A DNA stretch of 64,000 nucleotides from Toxotes chatareus (GCA_016801885.1 JAFBJY010000352.1:80613-144612), one strand, 5' to 3'; shown: positions 50,701 through 64,000, numbered from the stretch's first letter. A program made the numbers and translations. Notes: generated from the sequence alone by a model not told the origin.

Positions 50701-53700
50701 AAATGTGCTGCTGGCGTCAAAATAAGACTGTTTCCAGCATGGAAACACTATTTTACATTAGAAGAAGCATTTCGCAGAGTTTTCAAGTATGTTTCTGTGA
50801 TTTGTACTGTGTGGCATTTTCAGGGCACACGCTGTGGCTGAACACACAGTCTCATATGGCCAGGAACGGTGAAATTTTACCGTTTGAGCTGAAATGACAG
50901 CTGTGTCAAATGTGCTGCTGGCGTCAAAATAAGACTGTTTCCAGCATGGAAACACTATTTTACATTAGAAGAAGCATTTCGCAGAGTTTTCAAGTATGTT
51001 TCTGTGATTTGTACTGTGTGGCATTTTCAGGGCTGCGCTGTGTCTGAACACACAGAGAATGGCTGGAAACGCTTAAAAAGCAAGTTTCAGTCAGTTAGTG
51101 CTGAAATGAACGGTGTTTCTAAAATATGTTGCTGGCGTCAAAATAAGACTGTTTCCAGCATGGAAACACTATTTTACATTAGAAGAAGCATTTCGCAGAG
51201 TTTTCAAGTATGTTTCTGTGATTTGTACTGTGTGGCATTTTCAGGGCACACGCTGTGACAAACACAGTCTCATATGGCGAGGAACGGTGAAAGTTTACAG
51301 TTTGAGCTGAAATGACAGCTTTGTATCAAATGTGCTGCTGGCGTCAAAATAAGACTGTTTCCAGCATGGAAACACTATTTTACATTAGAAGAAGCATTTC
51401 GCAGAGTTTTCAAGTATGTTTCTGTGATTTGTACTGTGTGGCATTTTCAGGGCACACGCTGTGAAAAACAGTCTCATATGGCCAGGAACGGTGAAATTTT
51501 TCACCGTTTGAGCTGAAATGACAGCTTTGTATCAAATGTGCTGCTGGCGTCAAAATAAGACTGTTTCCAGCATGGAAACACTATTTTACATTAGAAGAAG
51601 CATTTCGCAGAGTTTTCAAGTATGTTTCTGTGATTTGTACTGTGTGGCATTTTCAGGGCACACGCTGTGTCTGAACACACAGAGAATGGCTGGAAACGCT
51701 GAAATTTTCAGTCAGTTAGTGCTGAAATGAACAGGTGTTTCTAAAATATGTTGCTGGCGTCAAAATAAGACTGTTTCCAGCATGGAAACACTATTTTACA
51801 TTAGAAGAAGCATTTAGCAGAGTTTTCAAGTATGTTTCTGTGATTTGTACTGTGTGGCATTTTCAGGGCACACGCTGTGAAAAACAGTCTCATATGGCCA
51901 GGAACGGTGAAATTTTACCGTTTGAGCTGAAATGACAGCTTTGTATCAAATGTGCTGCTGGCGTCAAAATAAGACTGTTTCCAGCATGGAAACACTATTT
52001 TACATTAGAAGAAGCATTTCGCAGAGTTTTCAAGTATGTTTCTGTGATTTGTACTGTGTGGCATTTTCAGGGCACACGCTGTGTCTGAACACACAGAGAA
52101 ATGGCTGGAAACGCTTAAAACGGCAAATTTTCAGTCAGTTAGTGCTGAAATGAGCGGTGTTTCTAAAAATATGTTGCTGGCGTCAAAATAAGACTGTTTC
52201 CAGCATGGAAACACTATTTTACATTAGAAGAAGCATTTCGCAGAGTTTTCAAGTATGTTTCTGTGATTTGTACTGTGTGGCATTTTCAGGGCACACGCTG
52301 TGTCTGAACACACAGAGAATGGCTGCGCTTAAAGCGGCAAATTTCAGTCAGTTAGAGCTGAAATGACAGGTTTGTCTCAAATGTGCTGCTGGCGTCAAAA
52401 TAAGACTGTTTCCAGCATGGAAACACTATTTTACATTAGAAGAAGCATTTCAGAGAGTTTTCAAGTATGTTTCTGTGATTTGTACTGTGTGGGCATTTTC
52501 AGGGCACACGCTGTGAAAAACAGTCTCATATGGCCAGGAACGGTGAAATTTTACCGTTTGAGCTGAAATGACAGCTTTGTATCAAATGTGCTGCTGGCGT
52601 CAAAATAAGACTGTTTCCAGCATGGAAACACTATTTTACATTAGAAGAAGCATTTCGCAGAGTTTTCAAGTATGTTTCTGTGATTTGTACTGTGTGGCAT
52701 TTTCAGGGCACACGCTGTGTCTGAACACACAGAGAATGGCTGGAACGCTGAAAGTTTCAGTCAGTTAGTGCTGAAATGAACGGTGTTTCTAAAATATGTT
52801 GCTGGCGTCAAAATAAGACTGTTTCCAGCATGGAAACACTATTTTACGATTAGAAGAAGCATTTCGCAGAGTTTTCAAGTATGTTTCTGTGATTTGTACT
52901 GTGTGGCATTTTCAGGGCACACGCTGAAAAAACAGTCTCATATGGCCAGGAACGGTGAAATTTTACCGTTTGAGCTGAAATGACAGCTTTGTATCAAATG
53001 TGCTGCTGGCGTCAAAATAAGACTGTTTCCAGCATGGAAACACTATTTTACATTAGAAGAAGCATTTCGCAGAGTTTTCAAGTATGTTTCTGTGATTTGT
53101 ACTGTGTGGCATTTTCAGGGCACACGCTGTGTCTGAACACACTCAGATGGCTGGAAACGGTTAAAACAGCAAGTTTCAGTCAGTTAGTGCTGAAATGACA
53201 GTGTTTCTAAAATATGCTGCTGGCGTCAAAATAAGACTGTTTCCAGCATGGAAACACTATTTTACATTAGAAGAAGCATTTCGCAGAGTTTTCAAGTATG
53301 TTTCTGTGATTTGTACTGTGTGGCATTTTCAGGGCACACGCTGTGTCTGAACACACAGAGATATGGCCAGGAAACGGTGAAATTTTCAGTCAGTTGAGCT
53401 GAAATGACAGCTTTGTATCAAATATGCTGCTGGCGTCAAAATAAGACTGTTTCCAGCATGGAAACACTATTTTACATTAGAAGAAGCATTTAGCAGAGTT
53501 TTCAAGTATGTTTCTGTGATTTGTACTGTGTGGCATTTTCAGGGCACACGCTGTGTGAAAACAGTCTCATATGGCCAGGAACGGTGAAATTTTACCGTTT
53601 GAGCTGAAATGACAGCTTTGTATCAAATGTGCTGCTGGCGTCAAAATAAGACTGTTTCCAGCATGGAAACACTATTTTACATTAGAAGAAGCATTTCGCA

Positions 53701-56700
53701 GAGTTTTCAAAGTATGTTTCTGTGATTTGTACTGTGTGGCATTTTCAGGGCACACGCTGTGTCTGAACACACAGAGAATGGCTGGAAACGCTGAAAGCGG
53801 CAAGTTTCAGTCAGTTAGTGCTGAAATGAGCAGTGTTTCTAAAATATGTTGCTGGCGTCAAAATAAGACTGTTTCCAGCATGGAAACACTATTTTACATT
53901 AGAAGAAGCATTTCGCAGAGTTTTTCAAGTATGTTTCTGTGATTTGTACTGTGTGGCATTTTCAGGGCACACGCTGTGAAAAACAGTCTCATATGGCCAG
54001 GAACGGTGAAATTTTACCGTTTGAGCTGAAATGACAGCTTTGTATCAAATGTGCTGCTGGCGTCAAAATAAGACTGTTTCCAGCATGGAAACACTATTTT
54101 ACATTAGAAGAAGCATTTCGCAGAGTTTTCAAGTATGTTTCTGTGATTTGTACTGTGTGGCATTTTCAGGGCACACGCTGTGTCTGAACACACAGAGAAT
54201 GGCTGGAAACGCTTAAAGCGGCAAGTTTCAGTCAGTTAGTGCTGAAATGAACGGTGTTTCTAAAATATGTTGCTGGCGTCAAAATAAGACTGTTTCCAGC
54301 ATGGAAACACTATTTTACGATAGAAGAAGCATTTCGCAGAGTTTTCAAGTATGTTTCTGTGATTTGTACTGTGTGGCATTTTCAGGGCACACGCTGTGAA
54401 AAACACAGTCTCATATGGCCAGGAACGGTGAAATTTTACCGTTTGAGCTGAAATGACAGCTTTGTATCAAATGTGCTGCTGGCGTCAAAATAAGACTGTT
54501 TCCAGCATGGAAACACTATTTTACATTAGAAGAAGCATTTCGCAGAGTTTTCAAGTATGTTTCTGTGATTTGTACTGTGTGGCATTTTCAGGGCACACGC
54601 TGTGTCTGAACACACAGAGAATGGCTGGAAACGCTTAAAACGGCAAATTTCAGTCAGTTAGTGCTGAAATGACAGGTGTTTCTAAAATATGTTGCTGGCG
54701 TCAAAATAAGACTGTTTCCAGCATGGAAACACTATTTTACATTAGAAGAAGCATTTCGCAGAGTTTTCAAGTATGTTTCTGTGATTTGTACTGTGTGGCA
54801 TTTTCAGGGCACACGCTGTGAAAAACAGTCTCATATGGCCAGGAACGGTGAAATTTTACCGTTTGAGCTGAAATGACAGCTTTGTATCAAATGTGCTGCT
54901 GGCGTCAAAATAAGACTGTTTCCAGCATGGAAACACTATTTTACATTAGAAGAAGCATTTCGCAGAGTTTTCAAGTATGTTTCTGTGATTTGTACTGTGT
55001 GGCATTTTCAGGGCACACGCTGTGTCTGAACACTCATATGGCTGGGAACGGTGAAATTTTCACCGTTTGAGCTGAAATGACAGCTTTTTATCAAATGTGC
55101 TGCTGGCGTCAAAATAAGACTGTTTCCAGCATGGAAACACTATTTTACATTAGAAGAAGCATTTCGCAGAGTTTTCAAGTATGTTTCTGTGATTTGTACT
55201 GTGTGGCATTTTCAGGGCACACGCTGTGTCTGAGTCTCAGAGAATGGCTGGAGGAAAAACGGTGAAATTTTACCAGTTGAGCTGAAATGACAGCTTTGTA
55301 TCAAATGTGCTGCTGGCGTCAAAATAAGACTGTTTCCAGCATGGAAACACTATTTTACATTAGAAGAAGCATTTCGCAGAGTTTTCAAGTATGTTTCTGT
55401 GATTTGTACTGTGTGGCATTTTCAGGGCACACGCTGTGTCTGTCTCATATGGCCAGGAGCGGTGAAATTTTACCGTTTGAGCTGAAATGACAGCTTTGTA
55501 TCAAATGTGCTGCTGGCGTCAAAATAAGACTGTTTCCAGCATGGAAACACTATTTTACATTAGAAGAAGCATTTCGCAGAGTTTTCAAGTATGTTTCTGT
55601 GATTTGTACTGTGTGGCATTTTCAGGGCACACGCTGTGTCTGAACACACAGAGAATGGCTGGAAACGCTTAAAACGGTGAAATTTTAGTCAGTTAGTGCT
55701 GAAATGACACGGTGTTTCAAAATATGTTGCTGGCGTCAAAATAAGACTGTTTCCAGCATGGAAACACTATTTTACATTAGAAGAAGCATTTCGCAGAGTT
55801 TTTCAAGTATGTTTCTGTGATTTGTACTGTGTGGCATTTTCAGGGCACACGCTGTGAAAAACACAGAAGAATATGGCCAGGAACGGTGAAATTTTACCGT
55901 TTGAGCTGAAATGACAGCTTTGTATCAAATGTGCTGCTGGCGTCAAAATAAGACTGTTTCCAGCATGGAAACACTATTTTACATTAGAAGAAGCATTTCG
56001 CAGAGTTTTCAAGTATGTTTCTGTGATTTGCTGTGTGTGGCATTTTCAGGGCACACGCTGTGGCTGAACACAGTCTCATATGGCCAGGAACGGTGAAATT
56101 TTACCGTTTGAGCTGAAATGACAGCTTTGTATCAAATGTGCTGCTGGCGTCAAAATAAGACTGTTTCCAGCATGGAAACACTATTTTACGATTAGAAGAA
56201 GCATTTCGCAGAGTTTTCAAGTATGTTTCTGTGATTTGTACTGTGTGGCATTTTCAGGGCACACGCTGTGTCTGAACACACAGATATGGCTGGGAACGCT
56301 TGAAATTTTTCAGTCAGTTAGTGCTGAAATGAACAGTGTTTCTCAAATATGCTGCTGGCGTCAAAATAAGACTGTTTCCAGCATGGAAACACTATTTTAC
56401 ATTAGAAGAAGCATTTCGCAGAGTTTTCAAGTATGTTTCTGTGATTTGTACTGTGTGGCATTTTCAGGGCACACGCTGTGAAAAACAGTCTCATATGGCC
56501 AGGAACGGTGAAATTTTACCGTTTGAGCTGAAATGACAGCTTTGTATCAAATGTGCTGCTGGCGTCAAAATAAGACTGTTTCCAGCATGGAAACACTATT
56601 TTACATTAGAAGAAGCATTTCGCAGAGTTTTCAAGTATGTTTCTGTGATTTGTACTGTGTGGCATTTTCAGGGCACACGCTGTGTCTGAACACACAGAGA

Positions 56701-59700
56701 ATGGCTGGAAACGGTGAAAACGGCAAGTTTCAGTCAGTTAGAGCTGAAATGACAGCTTTGTATCAAATATGCTGCTGGCGTCAAAATAAGACTGTTTCCA
56801 GCATGGAAACACTATTTTACATTAGAAGAAGCATTTCGCAGAGTTTTCAAGTATGTTTCTGTGATTTGTACTGTGTGGCATTTTCAGGGCACACGCTGTG
56901 AAAAACAGTCTCTCATATGGCCAGGAGCGGTGAAATTTTACCGTTTGAGCTGAAATGACAGCTTTGTATCAAATGTGCTGCTGGCGTCAAAATAAGACTG
57001 TTTCCAGCATGGAAACACTATTTTACATTAGAAGAAGCATTTCGCAGAGTTTTCAAGTATGTTTCTGTGATTTGTACTGTGTGGCATTTTCAGGGCACAC
57101 GCTGTGTCTGAACACACAGAGAATGGCTGGAAACGCTTAAAACGGCAAGTTTCAGTCAGTTAGTGCTGAAATGAGCGGTGTTTCTAAAATATGTTGCTGG
57201 CGTCAAAATAAGACTGTTTCCAGCATGGAAACACTATTTTACATTAGAAGAAGCATTTCGCAGAGTTTTCAAGTATGTTTCTGTGATTTGTACTGTGTGG
57301 CATTTTCAGGGCACACGCTGTGAAAAACAGTCTCATATGGCCAGGAACGGTGAAATTTTACCGTTTGAGCTGAAATGACAGCTTTGTATCAAATGTGCTG
57401 CTGGCGTCAAAATAAGACTGTTTCCAGCATGGAAACACTATTTTACATTAGAAGAAGCATTTCGCAGAGTTTTCAAGTATGTTTCTGTGATTTGTACTGT
57501 GTGGCATTTTCAGGGCACACGCTGTGAAAAACAGTCTCATATGGCCAGGAACGGTGAAATTTTACCGTTTGAGCTGAAATGACAGCTTTGTATCAAATGT
57601 GCTGCTGGCGTCAAAATAAGACTGTTTCCAGCATGGAAACACTATTTTACATTAGAAGAAGCATTTCGCAGAGTTTTCAAGTATGTTTCTGTGATTTGTA
57701 CTGTGTGGCATTTTCAGGGCACACGCTGTGTCTGAACACACAGAGAATGGCTGGAAACGCTTAAAGAAATTTTCAGTCAGTTAGTGCTGAAATGACAGTG
57801 TTTGTATAAAATATGTTGCTGGCGTCAAAATAAGACTGTTTCCAGCATGGAAACACTATTTTACATTAGAAGAAGCATTTCGCAGAGTTTTCAAAGTATG
57901 TTTCTGTGATTTGTACTGTGTGGCATTTTCAGGGCACACGCTGTGAACACACAGTCTCATATGGCCAGGAACGGTGAAATTTTACCGTTTGAGCTGAAAT
58001 GACAGCTTTGTATCAAATGTGCTGCTGGCGTCAAAATAAGACTGTTTCCAGCATGGAAACACTATTTTACATTAGAAGAAGCATTTCGCAGAGTTTTCAA
58101 GTATGTTTCTGTGATTTGTACTGTGTGGCATTTTCAGGGCACACGCTGTGAAAAACAGTCTCATATGGCCAGGAACGGTGAAATTTTACCGTTTGAGCTG
58201 AAATGACAGCTTTGTATCAAATGTGCTGCTGGCGTCAAAATAAGACTGTTTCCAGCATGGAAACACTATTTTACATTAGAAGAAGCATTTCGCAGAGTTT
58301 TTCAAGTATGTTTCTGTGATTTGTACTGTGTGGCATTTTCAGGGCACACGCTGTGTCTGAACACACAGAGAATGGCTGGAAACGGTGAAATTTTCAGTCA
58401 GTTAGTGCTGAAATGACAGGTGTTTCTAAATATGTTGCTGGCGTCAAAATAAGACTGTTTCCAGCATGGAAACACTATTTTACATTAGAAGAAGCATTTC
58501 GCAGAGTTTTTCAAGTATGTTTCTGTGATTTGTACTGTGTGGCATTTTCAGGGCAACGCGCTGTGTCCCAACACACAGTCTCATATGGCCAGGAACGGTG
58601 AAATTTTACCGTTTGAGCTGAAATGACAGCTTTGTATCAAATGTGCTGCTGGCGTCAAAATAAGACTGTTTCCAGCATGGAAACACTATTTTACATTAAG
58701 AAGCATTTTGCAGAGTTTTCAAGTATGTTTCTGTGATTTGTACTGTGTGGCATTTTCAGGGCACACGCTGTGTCTGAGTCTCATATGGCCAGGAACGGTG
58801 AAATTTTACCGTTTGAGCTGAAATGACAGCTTTGTATCAAATGTGCTGCTGGCGTCAAAATAAGACTGTTTCCAGCATGGAAACACTATTTTACGATAGA
58901 AGAAGCATTTCGCAGAGTTTTTCAAGTATGTTTCTGTGATTTGTACTGTGTGGCATTTTCAGGGCACACGCTGTGAAAACACAGTCTCATATGGCCAGGA
59001 ACGGTGAAATTTTACCGTTTGAGCTGAAATGACAGCTTTGTATCAAATGTGCTGCTGGCGTCAAAATAAGACTGTTTCCAGCATGGAAACACTATTTTAC
59101 ATTAGAAGAAGCATTTCAGAGAGTTTTCAAGTATGTTTCTGTGATTTGTACTGTGTGGCATTTTCAGGGCACACGCTGTGTCTGAACACACAGTCTCATA
59201 TGGCCAGAAGCGGTGAAATTTTACCAGTTTGAGCTGAAATGACAGCTTTTATCAAATATGCTGCTGGCGTCAAAATAAGACTGTTTCCAGCATGGAAACA
59301 CTATTTTACATTAGAAGAAGCATTTCGCAGAGTTTTCAAGTATGTTTCTGTGATTTGTACTGTGTGGCATTTTCAGGGCACACGCTGTGAAAAACACAGT
59401 CTCATATGGCCAGGAACGGTGAAATTTTACCGTTTGAGCTGAAATGACAGCTTTGTATCAAATGTGCTGCTGGCGTCAAAATAAGACTGTTTCCAGCATG
59501 GAAACACTATTTTACATTAGAAGAAGCATTTCGCAGAGTTTTCAAGTATGTTTCTGTGATTTGTACTGTGTGGCATTTTCAGGGCACACGCTGTGAAAAA
59601 CAGTCACACAGAATGGCTGGAAACGCTTAAAACAAAGTTTCAGTCAGTTAGTGCTGAAATGAACGGTGTTTCTAAAATATGTTGCTGGCGTCAAAATAAG

Positions 59701-62700
59701 ACTGTTTCCAGCATGGAAACACTATTTTACATTAGAAGAAGCATTTCGCAGAGTTTTTCAAGTATGTTTCTGTGATTTGTACTGTGTGGCATTTTCAGGG
59801 CACACGCTGTGTCTGAAACACAGTCTCATATGGCCAGGAGCGGTGAAATTTTACCGTTTGAGCTGAAATGACAGCTTTGTATCAAATGTGCTGCTGGCGT
59901 CAAAATAAGACTGTTTCCAGCATGGAAACACTATTTTACATTAGAAGAAGCATTTCGCAGAGTTTTCAAGTATGTTTCTGTGATTTGTACTGTGTGGCAT
60001 TTTCAGGGCACACGCTGTGTCTGAGTCTCATATGGCCAGGAACGCGGTGAAATTTTACCGTTTGAGCTGAAATGACAGCTTTGTATCAAATGTGCTGCTG
60101 GCGTCAAAATAAGACTGTTTCCAGCATGGAAACACTATTTTACATTAGAAGAAGCATTTCGCAGAGTTTTTTCAAGTATGTTTCTGTGATTTGTACTGTG
60201 TGGCATTTTCAGGGCACACGCTGTGTCTGAACACACAGAGAATGGCTGGAAACGCTTAAACGGCAAGTTTCAGTCAGTTAGTGCTGAAATGAGCGGTGTT
60301 TCTAAAATATGTTGCTGGCGTCAAAATAAGACTGTTTCCAGCATGGAAACACTATTTTACATTAGAAGAAGCATTTCGCAGAGTTTTCAAGTATGTTTCT
60401 GTGATTTGTACTGTGTGGCATTTTCAGGGCACACGCTGTGAAAAACAGTCTCATATGGCCAGGAACGGTGAAATTTTACCGTTTGAGCTGAAATGACAGC
60501 TTTGTATCAAATGTGCTGCTGGCGTCAAAATAAGACTGTTTCCAGCATGGAAACACTATTTTACATTAGAAGAAGCATTTACAGAGTTTTCAAGTATGTT
60601 TCTGTGATTTGTACTGTGTGGCATTTTCAGGGCACACGCTGTGTCTGAACACACAGAGAATGGCTGGAAACAGCTTAAAACGGCAAATTTCAGTCAGTTA
60701 GTGCTGAAATGACAGGTGTTTCTAAAATATGTTGCTGGCGTCAAAATAAGACTGTTTCCAGCATGGAAACACTATTTTACATTAGAAGAAGCATTTCGCA
60801 GAGTTTTCAAGTATGTTTCTGTGATTTGTACTGTGTGGCATTTTCAGGGCACACGCTGTGTCTGAAACAGTCTCATATGGCCAGGAGCGGTGAAATTTTA
60901 CCGTTTGAGCTGAAATGACAGCTTTGTATCAAATGTGCTGCTGGCGTCAAAATAAGACTGTTTCCAGCATGGAAACACTATTTTACATTAGAAGAAGCAT
61001 TTCGAGAGTTTTCAAGTATGTTTCTGTGATTTGTACTGTGTGGCATTTTCAGGGCACACGCTGTGAAAAACAGTCTCATATGGCCAGGAACGGTGAAATT
61101 TTACCGTTTGAGCTGAAATGACAGCTTTGTATCAAATGTGCTGCTGGCGTCAAAATAAGACTGTTTCCAGCATGGAAACACTATTTTACATTAGAAGAAG
61201 CATTTCGCAGAGTTTTCAAGTATGTTTCTGTGATTTGTACTGTGTGGCATTTTCAGGGCACACGCTGTGTCCCAACACACAGAGAATGGCTGGAAACGCT
61301 TAAAACGGCAAGTTTTTAGTCAGTTAGTGCTGAAATGACGGTGTTTCTAAAATATGTTGCTGGCGTCAAAATAAGACTGTTTCCAGCATGGAAACACTAT
61401 TTTACATTAGAAGAAGCATTTACTTGAGAGTTTTCAAGTATGTTTCTGTGATTTGTACTGTGTGGCATTTTCAGGGCTGCGCTGTGTCTGAAACACACAG
61501 ATATGGCCAGGAGCGGTGAAATTTTACCGTTTGAGCTGAAATGACAGCTTTGTATCAAATGTGCTGCTGGCGTCAAAATAAGACTGTTTCCAGCATGGAA
61601 ACACTATTTTACATTAGAAGAAGCATTTCGCAGAGTTTTCAAGTATGTTTCTGTGATTTGTACTGTACCTGGCATTTTCAGGGCACACGCTGTGAAAACA
61701 CAGTCTCATATGGCCAGGAACGGTGAAATTTTACCGTTTGAGCTGAAATGACAGCTTTGTATCAAATGTGCTGCTGGCGTCAAAATAAGACTGTTTCCAG
61801 CATGGAAACACTATTTTACATTAGAAGAAGCATTTACGCAGAGTTTTTCAAGTATGTTTCTGTGATTTGTACTGTGTGGCATTTTCAGGGCACACGCTGT
61901 GTCTGAACACACAGAGAATGGCTGGAAACAGCTTAAAGCGGCAAGTTTCAGTCAGTTAGTGCTGAAATGAGCGGTGTTTCTAAAATATGTTGCTGGCGTC
62001 AAAATAAGACTGTTTCCAGCATGGAAACACTATTTTACATTAGAAGAAGCATTTACAGAGTTTTTCAAGTATGTTTCTGTGATTTGTACTGTGTGGCATT
62101 TTCAGGGCACACGCTGTGAAAAACAGTCTCATATGGCCAGGAGCGGTGAAATTTTACCGTTTGAGCTGAAATGACAGCTTTGTATCAAATGTGCTGCTGG
62201 CGTCAAAATAAAGACTGTTTCCAGCATGGAAACACTATTTTACATTAGAAGAAGCATTTTGCAGAGTTTTCAAGTATGTTTCTGTGATTTGTACTGTGTG
62301 GCATTTTCAGGGCACACGCTGTGTCTGAAAAACAGTCTCATATGGCCAGGAGCGGTGAAATTTTACCGTTTGAGCTGAAATGACAGCTTTGTATCAAATG
62401 TGCTGCTGGCGTCAAAATAAGACTGTTTCCAGCATGGAAACACTATTTTACATTAGAAGAAGCATTTCGCAGAGTTTTCAAGTATGTTTCTGTGATTTGT
62501 ACTGTGTGGCATTTTCAGGGCACACGCTGTGTCTGAACACACAGAGAATGGCTGGAAACGCTTAAAGCGGCAAGTTTCAGTCAGTTAGTGCTGAAATGAG
62601 CGGTGTTTCTAAAATATGTTGCTGGCGTCAAAATAAGACTGTTTCCAGCATGGAAACACTATTTTACATTAGAAGAAGCATTTCGCAGAGTTTTCAAGTA

Positions 62701-64000
62701 TGTTTCTGTGATTTGTACTGTGTGGCATTTTCAGGGCACACGCTGTGAAAAACAGTCTCATATGGCCAGGAGCGGTGAAATTTTACCGTTTGAGCTGAAA
62801 TGACAGCTTTGTATCAAATGTGCTGCTGGCGTCAAAATAAGACTGTTTCCAGCATGGAAACACTATTTTACATTAGAAGAAGCATTTCATGAGTTTTCAA
62901 GTATGTTTCTGTGATTTGTACTGTGTGGCATTTTCAGGGCACACGCTGTGTCTGAACACACAGAGAATGGCTGGAAGCGCTGAAATTTTCAGTCAGTTAG
63001 TGCTGAAATGAGCAGTGTTTCTAAAATATGTTGCTGGCGTCAAAATAAGACTGTTTCCAGCATGGAAACACTATTTTACATTAGAAGAAGCATTTCGCAG
63101 AGTTTTCAAGTATGTTTCTGTGATTTGTACTGTGTGGCATTTTCAGGGCACACGCTGTGAAAAACAGTCTCATATGGCCAGGAGCGGTGAAATTTTACCG
63201 TTTGAGCTGAAATGACAGCTTTGTATCAAATGTGCTGCTGGCGTCAAAATAAGACTGTTTCCAGCATGGAAACACTATTTTACATTAGAAGAAGCATTTA
63301 CGCAGAGTTTTCAAGTATGTTTCTGTGATTTGTACTGTGTGGCATTTTCAGGGCACACGCTGTGTCTGTGGCAAAGAGTCTCATATGGCCAGGAAAATGT
63401 GCGGCGAAATTTTACCGTTTGAGCTGAAATGACAGCTTTGTATCAAATGTGCTGCTGGCGTCAAAATAAGACTGTTTCCAGCATGGAAACACTATTTTAC
63501 ATTAGAAGAAGCATTTACGCAGAGTTTTCAAGTATGTTTCTGTGATTTGTACTGTGTGGCATTTTCAGGGCACACGCTGTGTCTGAACACACAGAGAATG
63601 GCTGGAAACGCTTAAAGCGGCAAGTTTCAGTCAGTTAGTGCTGAAATGAGCGGTGTTTCTAAAATATGTTGCTGGCGTCAAAATAAGACTGTTTCCAGCA
63701 TGGAAACACTATTTTACGATAGAAGAAGCATTTTGCAGAGTTTTCAAGTATGTTTCTGTGATTTGTACTGTGTGGCATTTCAGGGCACACGCTGTGAAAA
63801 ACAGTCTCATATGGCCAGGAGCGGTGAAATTTTACCGTTTGAGCTGAAATGACAGCTTTGTATCAAATGTGCTGCTGGCGTCAAAATAAGACTGTTTCCA
63901 GCATGGAAACACTATTTTACATTAGAAGAAGCATTTACGCAGAGTTTTCAAGTATGTTTCTGTGATTTGTACTGTGTGGCATTTTCAGGGCTGCGCTGTG

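Larger units (their letters stand above)
21560..64000 (+). repeat. Satellite array 2: ~206- and ~218-bp monomers in a ~422-bp dimer
   Basis: About 200 monomers run to the window edge. Type A carries gtgaaaaacagtctcatatgg, ccaggaacggtgaaatttta and atgacagctttgtatcaaatg. Type B carries gtgtcccagacacacagag (or gtgtctgaacacacagag), aatggctggaaacgctt, caagtttcagtcagttagtg and atgaacggtgtttctaaaat. A and B alternate to give a 421-427-bp higher-order period (A units at 23681, 24102, 24527, 24949, 25376), interrupted by runs of A alone, for example 27,550-28,170. A block of about 125 bp from ctggcgtcaaaataag through cagggcacacgctgtg is nearly invariant, while the rest of each monomer varies. Most monomers carry an open frame of 60-70 codons, which is incidental. 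Confidence 0.97.

Noticed and set aside
21560..64000. Cysteine-rich 60-144-codon frames in array 2, some spanning two monomers
   Set aside because: They are the same incidental open frames in the repeat. Both overlapping frames of the same DNA are open, and hinge changes alter the C-termini at random.
1..64000. CRISPR array
   Set aside because: Repeats are contiguous ~200-bp units with no spacer of unique sequence and no cas gene; the host is eukaryotic.
21560..64000. CENP-B box in the monomer
   Set aside because: The closest match starts at tttcgcagag but lacks the required A and CGGG positions. The dyads noted do not fit the consensus.

Overview
The window looks like eukaryotic repeat DNA, most probably from a teleost fish and plausibly a cyprinid. 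The signs are GT-AG introns, polyadenylation signals, a hAT transposon with a perfect 8-bp target duplication, a CA microsatellite, and a spliced coding remnant that resembles the C-terminus of a multi-copy fish protein family. Apart from about 6 kb in the middle, the window is one satellite family with a ~200-bp monomer. No prokaryotic gene, CRISPR array, rRNA or tRNA was seen.

Layout. 1-13,280: array 1, roughly 65 plus-oriented monomers of 202-204 bp. About 13,280-13,300: a head-to-head turnaround. 13,300-14,966 and 16,263-16,395: the same satellite on the minus strand, split by a hAT insertion (14,967-16,262) flanked by the 8-bp duplication agcagcaa. 16,396-16,750: a non-satellite arm holding two copies of a poly-A plus inverted-CCAAT module. 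16,751-19,742: a unique core with a five-exon gene remnant in consistent reading phase and its poly(A) signals. 19,743-20,099: the inverted copy of the arm. 20,100-21,560: diverged plus-strand satellite units. 21,560-64,000: array 2, roughly 200 monomers, mostly organised as an A/B dimer of about 422 bp.

Interpretation. The two arms match as inverted repeats around the core, and in both the satellite starts at the same internal point. The satellite is therefore part of the arms rather than a bystander. The simplest model is a foldback-like mobile element with satellite-bearing terminal inverted repeats that carries a captured host-gene 3' end. Its arms appear to have seeded the flanking arrays, and a hAT copy later landed in the left arm. 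I do not recognise this composite as a described element. Divergence is highest next to the core and lowest in the arrays, as expected for array edges.

The short ORFs found in every monomer are by-products of repeat sequence and are not annotated as genes. The remnants that look genuinely coding are the core gene and the hAT first exon. Both are disabled when read at full length: the first by an in-frame stop, the second by a frameshift.
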